Source: Methanobacterium_D oryzae (GTDB taxonomy: Archaea > Methanobacteriota > Methanobacteria > Methanobacteriales > Methanobacteriaceae). Taken from it: a stretch of DNA of 64,000 bases. This document shows, in pieces, positions 45,136 to 58,588 of the stretch. Position numbers and translations under genes: made by a program. Each line of letters starts with the position of its first letter. Within the stretch, counting starts at the first letter, position 1. The DNA is taken from NCBI RefSeq assembly GCF_050433505.1, contig NZ_JBNPXC010000003.1, positions 186,001 to 250,000 of the forward strand, read 5' to 3'. The notes under the pieces are model-generated. The model worked only from the letters and a program-made list of their open reading frames with translations, ran no database searches and was not told the DNA's origin.

Positions 45136-46089
45136 TTATAGCAATTTGTTTATTGGGTGTTCTTCGATTGGTTCTGTTCCTATATCTCTAGCTGCTTCTG
45201 CTATGAATATATCAGCCATACCACATGCAGGGAACGCCATTCTAGCGTTTTCAATAGGACCAAAGAGTACGAAGTCTCCACCAGCCATTTGCTGAATGAG
45301 GTTTGAACCCACGTCACAAACAGGCCATGCTTCTGCGTGTCCTAATCCGCCTTTTTCCACAGGTTTTTTGTATGTTCTTAACCAGTCCCATGCAGATGGA
45401 ACATTGTGGATACCTGATCCTACTGGTAGACCCCATTTACTTTTAACTGCAAATGATGTTCTACATGCAGGTCCTGCACCTTGACCAAGAGGAGTAATAG
45501 CTACGTCCATGAATGGTTTGGTAATACCACATGCTTCAGACATTGGGAGTAATCCGTCGTCTAATGCCGCTCCACCGTTTTCCCAGATGTTGATTTTACC
45601 ATCGACACCTGCTTCCATAGGGTTGAACCCTAGAACAATAGAAGCAGAGATATCAGTGTCTCTTACTGCATCTAGTTCAGCTTGTTCTGAAGCCATATTT
45701 ATAGAGTTGTAGATAGCTCTTTCAGCTAATCCTGCTTCTTGAGCGTATTGTGCACCTGCAACTTTAGCTTCTGCTGAGGTTGAATCTATCATGAACGGCT
45801 TGTCACAAATGTCACCTACAAATTCAAGGTATTTAACTATTGCTTCTGGTGTTGCACCGAATGTTTGGACAATACATGGGTTACCTGTAACGTCTGACAT
45901 TTCTTCCATAGTTTTAATTCTTTCTTCTGCAGCGTCTTTATCGAAAATACCTGCTTTTTCATCACTTATAATATTGTGTCCACCATAAAAGATGGTTCCT
46001 GCTAGAACTGTTGGGTATTCACCAGGTTGGCCTCCAACTTTAACTCCAGCAACGTCTATTACAATTTGTTCTTTATCAAATCTAAACAT
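45136..46089 (-). CDS. mtrH: tetrahydromethanopterin S-methyltransferase subunit H
   Basis: 317 residues. TIM-barrel methyltransferase subunit that passes the methyl group from methyl-H4MPT to the cobamide of MtrA. Start MFRFDKEQIVIDVAGVKVGGQPGEYPTVL is typical, as are PFMIDSTSAEAKVAGAQYAQEAGLAERAIYNSIN and MEAGVDGKINIWENGG. Last gene of mtrEDCBAFGH, followed by a hairpin terminator. Confidence 0.96.
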   Translation of the reverse strand: MFRFDKEQIVIDVAGVKVGGQPGEYPTVLAGTIFYGGHNIISDEKAGIFDKDAAEERIKTMEEMSDVTGNPCIVQTFGATPEAIVKYLEFVGDICDKPFMIDSTSAEAKVAGAQYAQEAGLAERAIYNSINMASEQAELDAVRDTDISASIVLGFNPMEAGVDGKINIWENGGAALDDGLLPMSEACGITKPFMDVAITPLGQGAGPACRTSFAVKSKWGLPVGSGIHNVPSAWDWLRTYKKPVEKGGLGHAEAWPVCDVGSNLIQQMAGGDFVLFGPIENARMAFPACGMADIFIAEAARDIGTEPIEEHPINKLL

Positions 46090-46105
46090 ATGTAAACCTC
46101 CTAAA

Positions 46106-46348
46106 TTACATGCCTAAAGCTTGTAGGAAAGCTCCTATTGCTACGACTTTGAACACCACAAGTAAAATTATGAGTCCAATTATTATACCGTATAAAATAC
46201 CGATATCCCTACCTATTTGTTGACCTAATCTTTGAGAGACTTCTCCTGCTGTAAATTCAACCTTTTCTTCTACGTCATTTAATCTCTCATTTGCTTTGTT
46301 GAATTCCTCTGAAGGGACTATGATTGCAGGTACGTTATCTTCTGCCAT
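46106..46348 (-). CDS. mtrG: tetrahydromethanopterin S-methyltransferase subunit G
   Basis: 80 residues: a soluble helical N-terminal part (about 1-45) and one C-terminal membrane helix (RDIGILYGIIIGLIILLVVFKV). Stalk/anchor subunit of the sodium-pumping Mtr complex. The helix resembles those of MtrA, MtrB and MtrF. Two bases after mtrF. Confidence 0.95.
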   Translation of the reverse strand: MAEDNVPAIIVPSEEFNKANERLNDVEEKVEFTAGEVSQRLGQQIGRDIGILYGIIIGLIILLVVFKVVAIGAFLQALGM

Positions 46349-46350
46349 TT

Positions 46351-46557
46351 TTATGCCCCCACTAATGCTTTATATGCAATTGGTCCACCGACAAGGATTA
46401 AGGCTAGGATAAAACCCATGGCCATTCCAGTAACTCTTGTTGCGGTAAGACCTGCAAATAGTCTCATTTCACGGCCAATTAATTGAGTACTGTAACTAAT
46501 TTCTTCTACAGTTTTCCTTAGGCCACGTATATTAGGTTTGTTTGAGAATGTAACCAT
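46351..46557 (-). CDS. mtrF: tetrahydromethanopterin S-methyltransferase subunit F
   Basis: 68 residues with one membrane helix. The segment QLIGREMRLFAGLTATRVTGMAMGF matches the C-terminal anchor of MtrA (QVKMIGADQRIFAGMYSGKVQGIALG, shorter quote), indicating common origin. Between mtrA and mtrG in the fixed order. Confidence 0.95.
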   Translation of the reverse strand: MVTFSNKPNIRGLRKTVEEISYSTQLIGREMRLFAGLTATRVTGMAMGFILALILVGGPIAYKALVGA

Positions 46558-46569
46558 TTAAAAACCTCC

Positions 46570-47286
<717 letters not shown>

Positions 47287-47298
47287 TTATAACACCTC

Positions 47299-47604
47299 CT
47301 ATACTGCAAATGCGGCAATCAGCAGTACCAATCCTAATAAAAATCCGTATACTACATTTGTAAATTTACCTGCTGTGAGGTACACTCCTTCCCTACCAGG
47401 GTAAGAGTTTACTGATACGGTAGTAGGATCTAATGAATTCATTAAATCTTCTGCTGCAGCCTCTAATGTGCTTATTTCTGCGTTTATATCGTCCATAGAT
47501 ACTAAAACTGCACCTTTCATCCCTGCACCAATAATACCAGTGGAAGGATCAAGGGTCAGATTCATCTCAGGAACTACATTTACGTTTGGTAACATTTCGA
47601 CCAT
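47299..47604 (-). CDS. mtrB: tetrahydromethanopterin S-methyltransferase subunit B
   Basis: 101 residues: soluble N-terminal part (MLPNVNVVPEMNLTLDPSTGIIG) and one C-terminal helix (GREGVYLTAGKFTNVVYGFLLGLVLLIAAFAV in part) resembling the MtrA/MtrF anchor. Twelve-base gaps to its neighbours. Confidence 0.95.
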   Translation of the reverse strand: MVEMLPNVNVVPEMNLTLDPSTGIIGAGMKGAVLVSMDDINAEISTLEAAAEDLMNSLDPTTVSVNSYPGREGVYLTAGKFTNVVYGFLLGLVLLIAAFAV

Positions 47605-47616
47605 TTTAATTCCTCC

Positions 47617-48435
47617 TTAATGCTCTTCCTCTTTTGGCCAGAGTCCTGACCATTGAGCTGATGCAGATTCTTCAATTGATGCTTTTGTAAAGCTACTCAT
47701 TGATATAAACCATCCTATAGCACCCACTATAGGAACTAATGCTGTTGCCCAGTTCATGTTAGCTAATAATGCAAGTAGCCCTACTACAGACATAGATGCA
47801 AAAGCTGTGCTTGCTGCTAATTTTAATGTTCTGGTTTGGTTTTCATTTGGTCCTAAACATGCGTTGAATGGATGTTGTATAGCCATTGTGTTTAGGATGA
47901 ATAATAATCCTATGAAACCTGTTGAAACAACTGAAACTAAGATTTTTGGCATTAAGATGCTTCCAGCTATAGCTGCAGAGAATCCGAGTACGGATAATGC
48001 TGCTGCACCTGAAAGTTCAGCTGTACATTGAACAAGAACTGGTATTTTCATTTTAAGTACTTGTCTACCAATTATTGCCACTATAGCACCTACAACCATT
48101 GCAAGAGCTAATCCAATGATTGGACCACCTAATCCAAAGGCTGGACCAAATATAAATGCACCTGCAAGTCCTGCTAAAGAGCCGACTATACCTATAGCAA
48201 GTGACATGTATCCAATGGATGGTACACCAGTACCTAAACCATAGCTTGCAACTCTTCTTATTGCATCAGCTCCCCATATGATTGCACAGACAGCACCGAG
48301 AGCTCCAAATAATGGTCCTAGTGAGCCTGTAAATGGTACTAAATATATACCTACAAGTCCGCCTACGATTCCTAATGCTATAGTTTGTGTTTGAGGTATA
48401 GCTGCGCCTGCGGGGCCTCCTCCTACTGCTGACAT
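47617..48435 (-). CDS. mtrC: tetrahydromethanopterin S-methyltransferase subunit C
   Basis: 272 residues, integral membrane subunit with about seven helices. Starts MSAVGGGPAGAAIPQTQ. One of three related membrane subunits (C, D, E) thought to form the sodium path. Its ATG overlaps the mtrD stop by one base. Confidence 0.95.
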   Translation of the reverse strand: MSAVGGGPAGAAIPQTQTIALGIVGGLVGIYLVPFTGSLGPLFGALGAVCAIIWGADAIRRVASYGLGTGVPSIGYMSLAIGIVGSLAGLAGAFIFGPAFGLGGPIIGLALAMVVGAIVAIIGRQVLKMKIPVLVQCTAELSGAAALSVLGFSAAIAGSILMPKILVSVVSTGFIGLLFILNTMAIQHPFNACLGPNENQTRTLKLAASTAFASMSVVGLLALLANMNWATALVPIVGAIGWFISMSSFTKASIEESASAQWSGLWPKEEEH

Positions 48436-49139
48436 TAGAAGACACCTCCATATACTAATAATATTGCTACAATACCAGATACGATTGATACAATTGCACT
48501 TGCGAGAATTCCTCTTGGAAGTCTTTTAAATTTAGGGTCGTGGAAACCTTCAATGGTACCCCCAATGTTGTATGAAGCTACAACTGCGTTTATAAAGAAG
48601 ACACCTACAGCAAATATTGCTGCAACTGCTGCTGCACCTGCTACTCCGTAAGCTACTATTCCTGAAAGTGAGCTGTTAAGTACATAGTAGATTAATCCTC
48701 CACCAATTCCACCAAGAGCCCCTCCAATTATTCCACTTACAAAACATACTGTTGGAATTCCGTGACCTTCTGTACCTGGTGTAACATACTTACTTTGTTC
48801 TAATTTAGTTATTGGATCAACGTCGACTTTAGCTGATACAGGAACACATCCTACACCATAAACGTAGATGAGATTTCCTACAAGCATGGTTATACCAATC
48901 ATGAGCATTGATCCTACTGCACCTGCTGCGAGGATCATATACCATGGCTGTCCTGTCATTGCTGCTGCAGTTATAAGTCCTGTCATACCACCACCTGCTG
49001 CAAGCATCGCGGTACCTGTACCCACACCTGTAGCTGTTGCTATAGCTGCTGGGGCACCACCTACTGGTATAAAGTGGACACCTCCACCAATTAAAACTCC
49101 GCCTATGGTAATACCGGTTATTAATAATAATGGATCCAT
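48435..49139 (-). CDS. mtrD: tetrahydromethanopterin S-methyltransferase subunit D
   Basis: 234 residues, about six helices. Gly/Ala-rich N-terminal helix (ITGITIGGVLIGGGVHFIPVGG) and loop YGVGCVPVSAKVDVDPITKLEQSKYVTPGTEGHGIPTV (in part). Membrane core subunit of Mtr. GGAGG ribosome site. Confidence 0.95.
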   Translation of the reverse strand: MDPLLLITGITIGGVLIGGGVHFIPVGGAPAAIATATGVGTGTAMLAAGGGMTGLITAAAMTGQPWYMILAAGAVGSMLMIGITMLVGNLIYVYGVGCVPVSAKVDVDPITKLEQSKYVTPGTEGHGIPTVCFVSGIIGGALGGIGGGLIYYVLNSSLSGIVAYGVAGAAAVAAIFAVGVFFINAVVASYNIGGTIEGFHDPKFKRLPRGILASAIVSIVSGIVAILLVYGGVF

Positions 49140-49151
49140 TATAATACCTCC

Positions 49152-50033
49152 TTATTCCTTATATGGACCGTATGTGTTTCTTGCGAATGATTCTATTCTT
49201 CCGTTAAGGACAATCAATATCAAGACAATTATAATACCTGCAATTATTCCACCGGTTATTCCAAAGACAACTGTAGTCCAGAAGCTAAGGAACACAATAA
49301 GTCCGAAACAGAATCCTGTAAGTGGTCCTCCGTATTTTGAACAGAAGTTTACAACGTCCATAGAGTTCCTTGCACCTAATTCTGCCTTTCTTGTTATGTC
49401 ACCGTGTGATGAAACTGGAATTCCTCCACCAAATGGTAAATGCTGGTATTCTCTTTCTGCACCATAGTGAACATCTCCTGTTGATGAACCTATAGCACCA
49501 ATTGTTATTCCCCAAAGTACTGAAAGTAGTGGTAATGAGAATGGGTGCGCAAAGCCTGGTACAGGCAATGTCATTAAGTATGATAATCCCACTATACCGA
49601 ATGTTACTATAAATCCGTGACCAGCTATTGGGCCTAAGTGTGATGTAATAACATCAAGATATAACGGTTGGTTAAATTGAGATTGGCTTACAATCCTTCC
49701 CATGTGTGATGTTGCTGCAAATGCTGCATGTATTAATGCTGCTACAAATGATCCTGCAGCTAATGCCATTATAACAGGTAAATTCATTCCTATAAGGACG
49801 GCGGTTACAGAACCTGCTATACCGACCATTGTACCCCATAGAACTGGTTCACCAGACACAGCTTTGTTAAACATTCTATGAAGGTTACCCATTTGTGGAG
49901 CCAGTTGTACCTGAGAGTTAGGGTTACTCATTGAACCTACATCAGATTCAAGGTCCTCAGCGGCTCCGGCAATGGTTGCAGCTGCTCCCATAAGAGCAAC
50001 AATACCTAATCCTGTTATCATAGGGTCTGCCAT
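49152..50033 (-). CDS. mtrE: tetrahydromethanopterin S-methyltransferase subunit E
   Basis: 293 residues, six or more helices. Starts MADPMITGLGIVALMGAAATIAGAAEDLESDVGS. Conserved acidic residues in this N-terminal helix are candidates for sodium binding (family literature). First gene of the mtr operon; 53 bases after mcrA with a hairpin between and no obvious TATA box in the gap. Confidence 0.95.
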   Translation of the reverse strand: MADPMITGLGIVALMGAAATIAGAAEDLESDVGSMSNPNSQVQLAPQMGNLHRMFNKAVSGEPVLWGTMVGIAGSVTAVLIGMNLPVIMALAAGSFVAALIHAAFAATSHMGRIVSQSQFNQPLYLDVITSHLGPIAGHGFIVTFGIVGLSYLMTLPVPGFAHPFSLPLLSVLWGITIGAIGSSTGDVHYGAEREYQHLPFGGGIPVSSHGDITRKAELGARNSMDVVNFCSKYGGPLTGFCFGLIVFLSFWTTVVFGITGGIIAGIIIVLILIVLNGRIESFARNTYGPYKE

Positions 50034-50054
50034 ATTTTTTTCCTCCTTTTTTAA

Positions 50055-50086
50055 TTAAAATAAAAAAATAGGTGTTTGCATTACAC

Positions 50087-50092
<6 letters not shown>
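50055..50092 (-). terminator. hairpin between mcrA and mtrE, containing the mcrA stop codon
   Basis: AAATAGGTGT (50066-50075) pairs with ACACCTATTT (50083-50092), a 10-bp stem with a 7-base loop. On the minus strand it runs into TATTTTTTTATTTTAATT. The mcrA TAG (50087-50089) is inside the 5' arm of the RNA hairpin. Intrinsic-type terminator or attenuator of the mcr/mtr boundary. Confidence 0.7.
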
Positions 50093-51739
<1,647 letters not shown>

Positions 51740-51756
51740 ATTAATCATCCTCCTGA

Positions 51757-52506
<750 letters not shown>

Positions 52507-52507
52507 T

Positions 52508-53104
52508 TCATGCACCTCCTAGTGCTAACCTAACTTTTCTAATTATTTCATCCAACTTTTCTTGGGGTGCTGTTTCTCCTCTAATAACACCGCTTATTAT
52601 ATTCACGATTTCACCTTTTGTTTTAGGCTCTTCGGGCATTACAGCTTTAGTTTTAACACCAATTTTTGCAAAATCTTCAAAGTCAACAGGATACTCACAT
52701 ATTATTACGCAAGGCATCTCTACGTTTCTTAGTATTAATCTGGCCTTGTAAGTGATGTGATGCTTCACACCGCCTAGATGCACCACTATCAATTTATGTA
52801 AATTGATTTGCTCTATTTCCTTTGGAGTAAGTCCAAAAAGACTACCGCCTCCAGCAGATGGAGCATCTTGTGGAACACCAGCTCCGGCATTCAAAACGAG
52901 AGTGCTTGTCATTATGTTTGCTTCCCGTAATGCAAATGTTATTTCACAAACTGGTTTTGTTATGTGTCTCCTTCCAGGAGACATAGCAATTGCTAATACT
53001 TCACTTCCACTTTGTGCAAATGTTCCTCTTTGGGCAATTCCTCCTCCTTCACCCATACCCATTGTTTCTCTGCAATCTACAATGTGTGTACCTTTGCCAA
53101 TCAT
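52508..53104 (-). CDS. mcrC: methyl-coenzyme M reductase operon protein C
   Basis: 198 residues. McrC is a component of the ATP-dependent complex that reductively activates Mcr. Starts MIGKGTHIVDCRETMGMGEGGGIAQRGTFA; family motif GSEVLAIAMSPGRRHITKPVCEITFALREANI (in part). Overlaps mcrD by four bases (ATGA), so translationally coupled. Confidence 0.95.
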   Translation of the reverse strand: MIGKGTHIVDCRETMGMGEGGGIAQRGTFAQSGSEVLAIAMSPGRRHITKPVCEITFALREANIMTSTLVLNAGAGVPQDAPSAGGGSLFGLTPKEIEQINLHKLIVVHLGGVKHHITYKARLILRNVEMPCVIICEYPVDFEDFAKIGVKTKAVMPEEPKTKGEIVNIISGVIRGETAPQEKLDEIIRKVRLALGGA

Positions 53105-53544
53105 TCTTCTTTTTTCCTCTGTAGTATTTGGGCTCTTTCACTGAGTTTAGCGTTTTGATCAGTTAATCCGACCATTTCATCAGGAATTTCTTCTAGTTCC
53201 GCCCCATATTTAAGGGTGTCTGAAACTGTTTTCTGTTTTCGTATGAAGTGTCCGATGTGGATATTATATCCAAAAGGTAAAACATCTTCACAAACTTCTC
53301 TTATTTTGTCAATGACTTCTTCTGACTCAATTTCCATTAGTACTCTGCCAGGCTTAACTTGTACATTTACTTCTTCACCGTTTATGATCATTGTTCTGCG
53401 GTCTGAGTGTCCTTCTCTTACTGGAGGAAGTCTTGGTCCATGTATAATCATCTTTTTAATACCATCTATACCATCAAGATCATTTAATAATCTTTCAGCA
53501 GTATCGACGTTTAATAATCTGTGTGGAAATATCTCAATGTCCAT
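53101..53544 (-). CDS. mcrD: methyl-coenzyme M reductase operon protein D
   Basis: 147 residues; not part of the purified enzyme, implicated in F430 delivery or assembly. Starts MDIEIFPHRLLNVDTAERLLNDL, with IHGPRLPP and RTMIINGEEVNVQVKPGRVLMEIE. ATG start; 32 bases after mcrB. Confidence 0.95.
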   Translation of the reverse strand: MDIEIFPHRLLNVDTAERLLNDLDGIDGIKKMIIHGPRLPPVREGHSDRRTMIINGEEVNVQVKPGRVLMEIESEEVIDKIREVCEDVLPFGYNIHIGHFIRKQKTVSDTLKYGAELEEIPDEMVGLTDQNAKLSERAQILQRKKEE

Positions 53545-53576
53545 TTGCTGTTATCCCCAAGTTTGGATTTTTTAGT

Positions 53577-54902
<1,326 letters not shown>

Positions 54903-55012
54903 TTTTTCCCTCCTGAGAAATTCTCGTACATCAATTTGGAGTACTAATCATCCTAGAGAATTTGGCTAAGCCGCGTTCACTTAAAAGGAATCCTTTTTAG
55001 TACATATTGATA
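54903..55012 (-). promoter_or_regulatory. long structured leader of the mcr operon
   Basis: About 110 bases between the probable transcript start and mcrB. It contains AAAAGGA-a-TCCTTTT (54983-54997), GGC-taa-GCC (near 54964-54972), GAGAA-a-TTCTC (54915-54925) and several GTAC words, including TAGTACA (54998-55004), the complement of the TGTACTA repeat found in the mvh leader. An RNA-level control element is possible. Confidence 0.5.
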
Positions 55013-55031
55013 TACGAGACTTAATTTTTGT

Positions 55032-55043
55032 CTTATATATTAT
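55032..55043 (-). promoter_or_regulatory. TATA box of the mcr operon
   Basis: Minus strand ATAATATATAAG; predicted start near 55012. The remaining bases up to 55190 are AT-rich and must hold the divergent mmp10 promoter. Confidence 0.55.
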
Positions 55044-55190
55044 TAAACTTTCTTTCTGATTCAAGTAGAAACATTTATAAAGTATAATCACTCAATTTTA
55101 TTTTAGTATATATTCTAAATTTTTAATACAATTTACTCAATTTTGGCCAATAACAGTCCATTTTATGTAGTTTAAACACAAATTGATACT

Positions 55191-56444
55191 ATGCAAATTG
55201 TAGCAGATGTAGGTGGAATACCTGGGAAAGACTGCAGAGGTTTTTGTAAATACTGTTATTTTAGAAAAGTAAAAGGTATAGAAGCTTTAGGCTGCAAAAA
55301 CTGTTCTTCAGGTAAAGTAGGCTGTGATAGCTGCACAACAGGAGTTAGAGAGACAGGAAATGAGTTTCTACCACCATTTTTTGTAGTGAGTTCTGTTCAA
55401 AGTACCCTCATGATGGGAGGCTATCGTGATGCGAATCTTAAGGTGAATATTAGTGGAGGAGGGGATGTGAGCTGTTATCCTCATCTTCTTGAAGTTGTTA
55501 ATGCATTTTCTGATTTTGGACTTCCCATGCACCTTGGATATACCAGTGGTAAAGGTATAGACGATGCGAAGATGGCTGAAGAACTTGTTTCAAAAGAAGT
55601 TAGGGAAGTAACATTTACTACATTTTCAACTAATCCTATTATAAGAAAAGAATGGGTAAATGATAAAACTCCTGAAGAGTCACTTAAAGCACTTAAAATA
55701 TTTTGTGAAAGTTCAGAAGTACATGCTGCTTCTGTAATTGTGCCTGGAGTAAATGATGGTGAAGATTTACTCCAAACATGTGCTAAACTTGAGGAATGGG
55801 GAGCTAAAGCATTTATAATGATGCGATTTGCAAATTCTCGCAATCAAGGTTTAATACTTGGTAATGAACCAATATTAAAAGATGTAGATTCTCATACACT
55901 TGATGAGTTTGAAGTCCTTGTTAGAAAAGTTAATGATGAATTTAGCTTTAAAGTTACAGGTACACCAGTTTGCGATCCTGATAATGACACTCCTTTTGCA
56001 ATTTCAAAAGATAAAAATAAGGAATATTTGGATATATTATCTAAAGTAACTTCAGAAGCTACTATATTAACAAGTAATATTGCTGCTCCATTTATAGAAA
56101 AAATAATTGAAAATATTGAAGCTGATGATCTGGTTAATGTAGTTGCAGTTGATCAAGATATTGGGTGCCTTATAACAAGAAAAGACCTTAAAGAGGTAGA
56201 TTTAAGCCAGTTGAAAGAAACTGTGCTTATTCCTGGTCGTGCTTTTGTACATGATAACGAGTCTCAAGAAATTTTAAGTAATGATGGCATCAATAGGCTT
56301 GTTGCAAGAGGACCTGATAAATTGACCGTTGATGGAGAAATGAGTGGAACCCTGAGCCGTGAAGATGTCTTAAAACGTGAATTAATCGCTTTTGAAGACC
56401 TCATAGGTGCTATTAATTTCTTTGGAGTTAGAGTTGAAAAATAA
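55191..56444 (+). CDS. mmp10: methanogenesis marker 10, radical SAM methyltransferase for McrA arginine
   Basis: 417 residues. Mmp10 C-methylates the conserved arginine of McrA (established in Methanosarcina and Methanococcus); here that residue is Arg271. Radical SAM site CRGFCKYCYF (cysteines near residues 16-23, with an extra residue in the usual spacing), then a cysteine-rich CKNCSSGKVGCDSC and the C-terminal cobalamin-binding part. It is divergent from mcr, 288 bp from mcrB, which fits joint regulation. ATG start. Confidence 0.93.
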   Translation: MQIVADVGGIPGKDCRGFCKYCYFRKVKGIEALGCKNCSSGKVGCDSCTTGVRETGNEFLPPFFVVSSVQSTLMMGGYRDANLKVNISGGGDVSCYPHLLEVVNAFSDFGLPMHLGYTSGKGIDDAKMAEELVSKEVREVTFTTFSTNPIIRKEWVNDKTPEESLKALKIFCESSEVHAASVIVPGVNDGEDLLQTCAKLEEWGAKAFIMMRFANSRNQGLILGNEPILKDVDSHTLDEFEVLVRKVNDEFSFKVTGTPVCDPDNDTPFAISKDKNKEYLDILSKVTSEATILTSNIAAPFIEKIIENIEADDLVNVVAVDQDIGCLITRKDLKEVDLSQLKETVLIPGRAFVHDNESQEILSNDGINRLVARGPDKLTVDGEMSGTLSREDVLKRELIAFEDLIGAINFFGVRVEK

Positions 56445-56529
56445 GCACTCATAATAACTCTAATTTATATTTCATTTAGAAAAGATAGAATATTTTATTT
56501 TTCATATACCCTAACTTGTTAATTTAGAA

Positions 56530-57597
56530 TTATTTTTTAAGTTTTATTAAAGTTATTTCACTTCTTGAGCCTAATCTCATTGGAGGGCCCCATGTCCCTG
56601 TTCCTTGAGATACATAAACTTGGGTGTCCTCATAATTATAGATTCCATTAAAATAAGGAAAAACTAATCTCCCTAAAATAGTAAAAGGGAAAAATTGTCC
56701 TTTATGAGTATGTCCAGATAATAGTAAGCTGATTCCAGATTCACTAGCAGCTTTAATTTCTGTAGGTACATGATACATAAGTATAGATGGTTTAGACTTA
56801 TCAATTTCCATCTGAGAGAGTATTTTTCTTAAATAGTTTCTTTCCAATGAATAATCCACACCAATTATCTGTAAATCTTCAAATTCAACGATTTCATCTC
56901 TTAGAACAGTTATATTTGTGGTTTTAAGGACTTCATGAACATTTTCTATTCCTTCATAAAAGTCATGGTTACCCATTCCAAGAAATACGGGGCATTTAAG
57001 GTCATTTATTGCATTAAACATATAAGGATGTAATTTAGCACTCCCATCTGCAGTATCACCGGTTATTAAGACTGCATCAGGATTTAGAGTGTTTGTCTTC
57101 TCTACTATTTTTTTAATAAATCCTGAATTTCTGATAGAGCCTATATGCATGTCACTGAGCTGAACTATTTTCATTTCTCTTTTTAAATTTGGAATTTTAA
57201 ACTCTACTTCTTTAATTTCTAAATATAAACTATTAATGATAGCATAAGCACTTATAACTGAGGCAATTGCTATGATTGAGATTCCTGCTGTAAATGGAGG
57301 AATTTTAAATATAAAGTTCAATATTTCATATCCAATAAGAAGGATTAAAATGAAAAATGATATTCCCATCCATGCAGAAGCAATTGCATAAAATGCACGA
57401 GTAATTATATGTGAAATAGACCTTTCAAGTACAGCTGCTGCTGGATAAGCAATGGCAAATAAAAATATCGATGAATGAACAGTTATTTCAGATAAATCCA
57501 ATAACATTCCCATTCTAGAAAAAATATAGTAATTAAGAATAAGAAAACCAAAGAAAAATACTGACATGAACATGGCCATTTGAATTATTCTTTTCAT
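56530..57597 (-). CDS. membrane-anchored metallophosphoesterase
   Basis: 355 residues. Four hydrophobic helices (about 1-125) and a calcineurin-like phosphoesterase domain (about 140-355) with all metal motifs: QLSDMHIG, ITGDTADG, GMGNHDFYEG, MYHVPTE and LLLSGHTHKGQFFP. Likely a YaeI-type enzyme acting on membrane phosphodiesters such as pyrophosphate lipids (inference). Alone on the minus strand, 80 bases beyond the marker 7 end. Confidence 0.87.
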   Translation of the reverse strand: MKRIIQMAMFMSVFFFGFLILNYYIFSRMGMLLDLSEITVHSSIFLFAIAYPAAAVLERSISHIITRAFYAIASAWMGISFFILILLIGYEILNFIFKIPPFTAGISIIAIASVISAYAIINSLYLEIKEVEFKIPNLKREMKIVQLSDMHIGSIRNSGFIKKIVEKTNTLNPDAVLITGDTADGSAKLHPYMFNAINDLKCPVFLGMGNHDFYEGIENVHEVLKTTNITVLRDEIVEFEDLQIIGVDYSLERNYLRKILSQMEIDKSKPSILMYHVPTEIKAASESGISLLLSGHTHKGQFFPFTILGRLVFPYFNGIYNYEDTQVYVSQGTGTWGPPMRLGSRSEITLIKLKK

Positions 57598-57676
57598 ATT
57601 AAAACTCCAAAAATAGTAGGTGTATTACGACGTATATTTATTATATTAAATTAAGTTTTCTAAAATAAATTTGTAT

Positions 57677-58588
57677 TTATAAGATAGATGATTCTGGCAA
57701 CATCTTAACCAGAGTATAATCGTACATCATGGATTTTTTGATTTCTGATACATCTTCTAAAATGTAATCATCGACTTTAACCTGTCCAATTTCATCTTTA
57801 TATTTATCATAGTTGAGTTTAACTCTTACCCCATCTAGCTGGCTAACAACTGGTAATGGTGCATATGTTTCTTTAATTACAGGCATCTGATTTTCAATTT
57901 CATTTTTTACAAGTATTGGAGGGACTATTGGTGGATCTTGAGATATTTCATATCTTCTATCGTTTAAAATATTTTCAACAACATCGACCAGATTTCTAAG
58001 GGCCCTGATATTTTCTCCACGCTTAAGTCTTCTTGGAATTCTTCCCAATCCACTTACATATGCTGTTGCTCCAGTAATTTCATCCACATTCATCTCTGGA
58101 GCTCCAGTTACTACTACCGGTATCTCTAAATCTTCAAAAAGGTGTGTTTTATTTAATATGCACTCTCTAAAACTTCCAAGAGCAAAAACAGCCACATCAT
58201 GTTCTTCAATAAGTCTTTTTTCATCTTCTGAAATTCTAGATATACCTTTTCCTGCACCGCGGGAGAGGCCTATCATATTATCTTTTGCACCATATCTTCG
58301 GAGGTATTCTGAAATATCACATGCAGAATGTGGAAGATGTTGTCTTGCCAGTGTTGGAGAAACTATTGCAATTTCTGTTCCTGCCATTGGAGCAACTTTA
58401 ACTGTCCCAAGGAGCTCTTTTGCCTTTTCTTTTACTTTATCTACATCTTCAATTGGTACAGCGAGAGTTATGACAAGATCCATCTGACTGAATGTTTCTT
58501 GAAGCACAAAGCCTCCTAAATCTTCTATAAGCTCTGTTATCTCTTCGTGCTTATGAACTCCTCCAGAATATGTTAAGGTTTCATACAT
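57677..58588 (-). CDS. mmp7: methanogenesis marker protein 7
   Basis: 303 residues of a family restricted to methanogens (and relatives). Typical segments: MYETLTYSGGVHKHEEITELIEDLGGFVLQET, THLF and VVVTGAPEMNVDEITGATAYVSGLGRIPRRLKRGENI (in part). Has been linked with the Mcr activation/marker gene cluster. Its start overlaps the upstream gene by 16 bases. Confidence 0.88.
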   Translation of the reverse strand: MYETLTYSGGVHKHEEITELIEDLGGFVLQETFSQMDLVITLAVPIEDVDKVKEKAKELLGTVKVAPMAGTEIAIVSPTLARQHLPHSACDISEYLRRYGAKDNMIGLSRGAGKGISRISEDEKRLIEEHDVAVFALGSFRECILNKTHLFEDLEIPVVVTGAPEMNVDEITGATAYVSGLGRIPRRLKRGENIRALRNLVDVVENILNDRRYEISQDPPIVPPILVKNEIENQMPVIKETYAPLPVVSQLDGVRVKLNYDKYKDEIGQVKVDDYILEDVSEIKKSMMYDYTLVKMLPESSIL

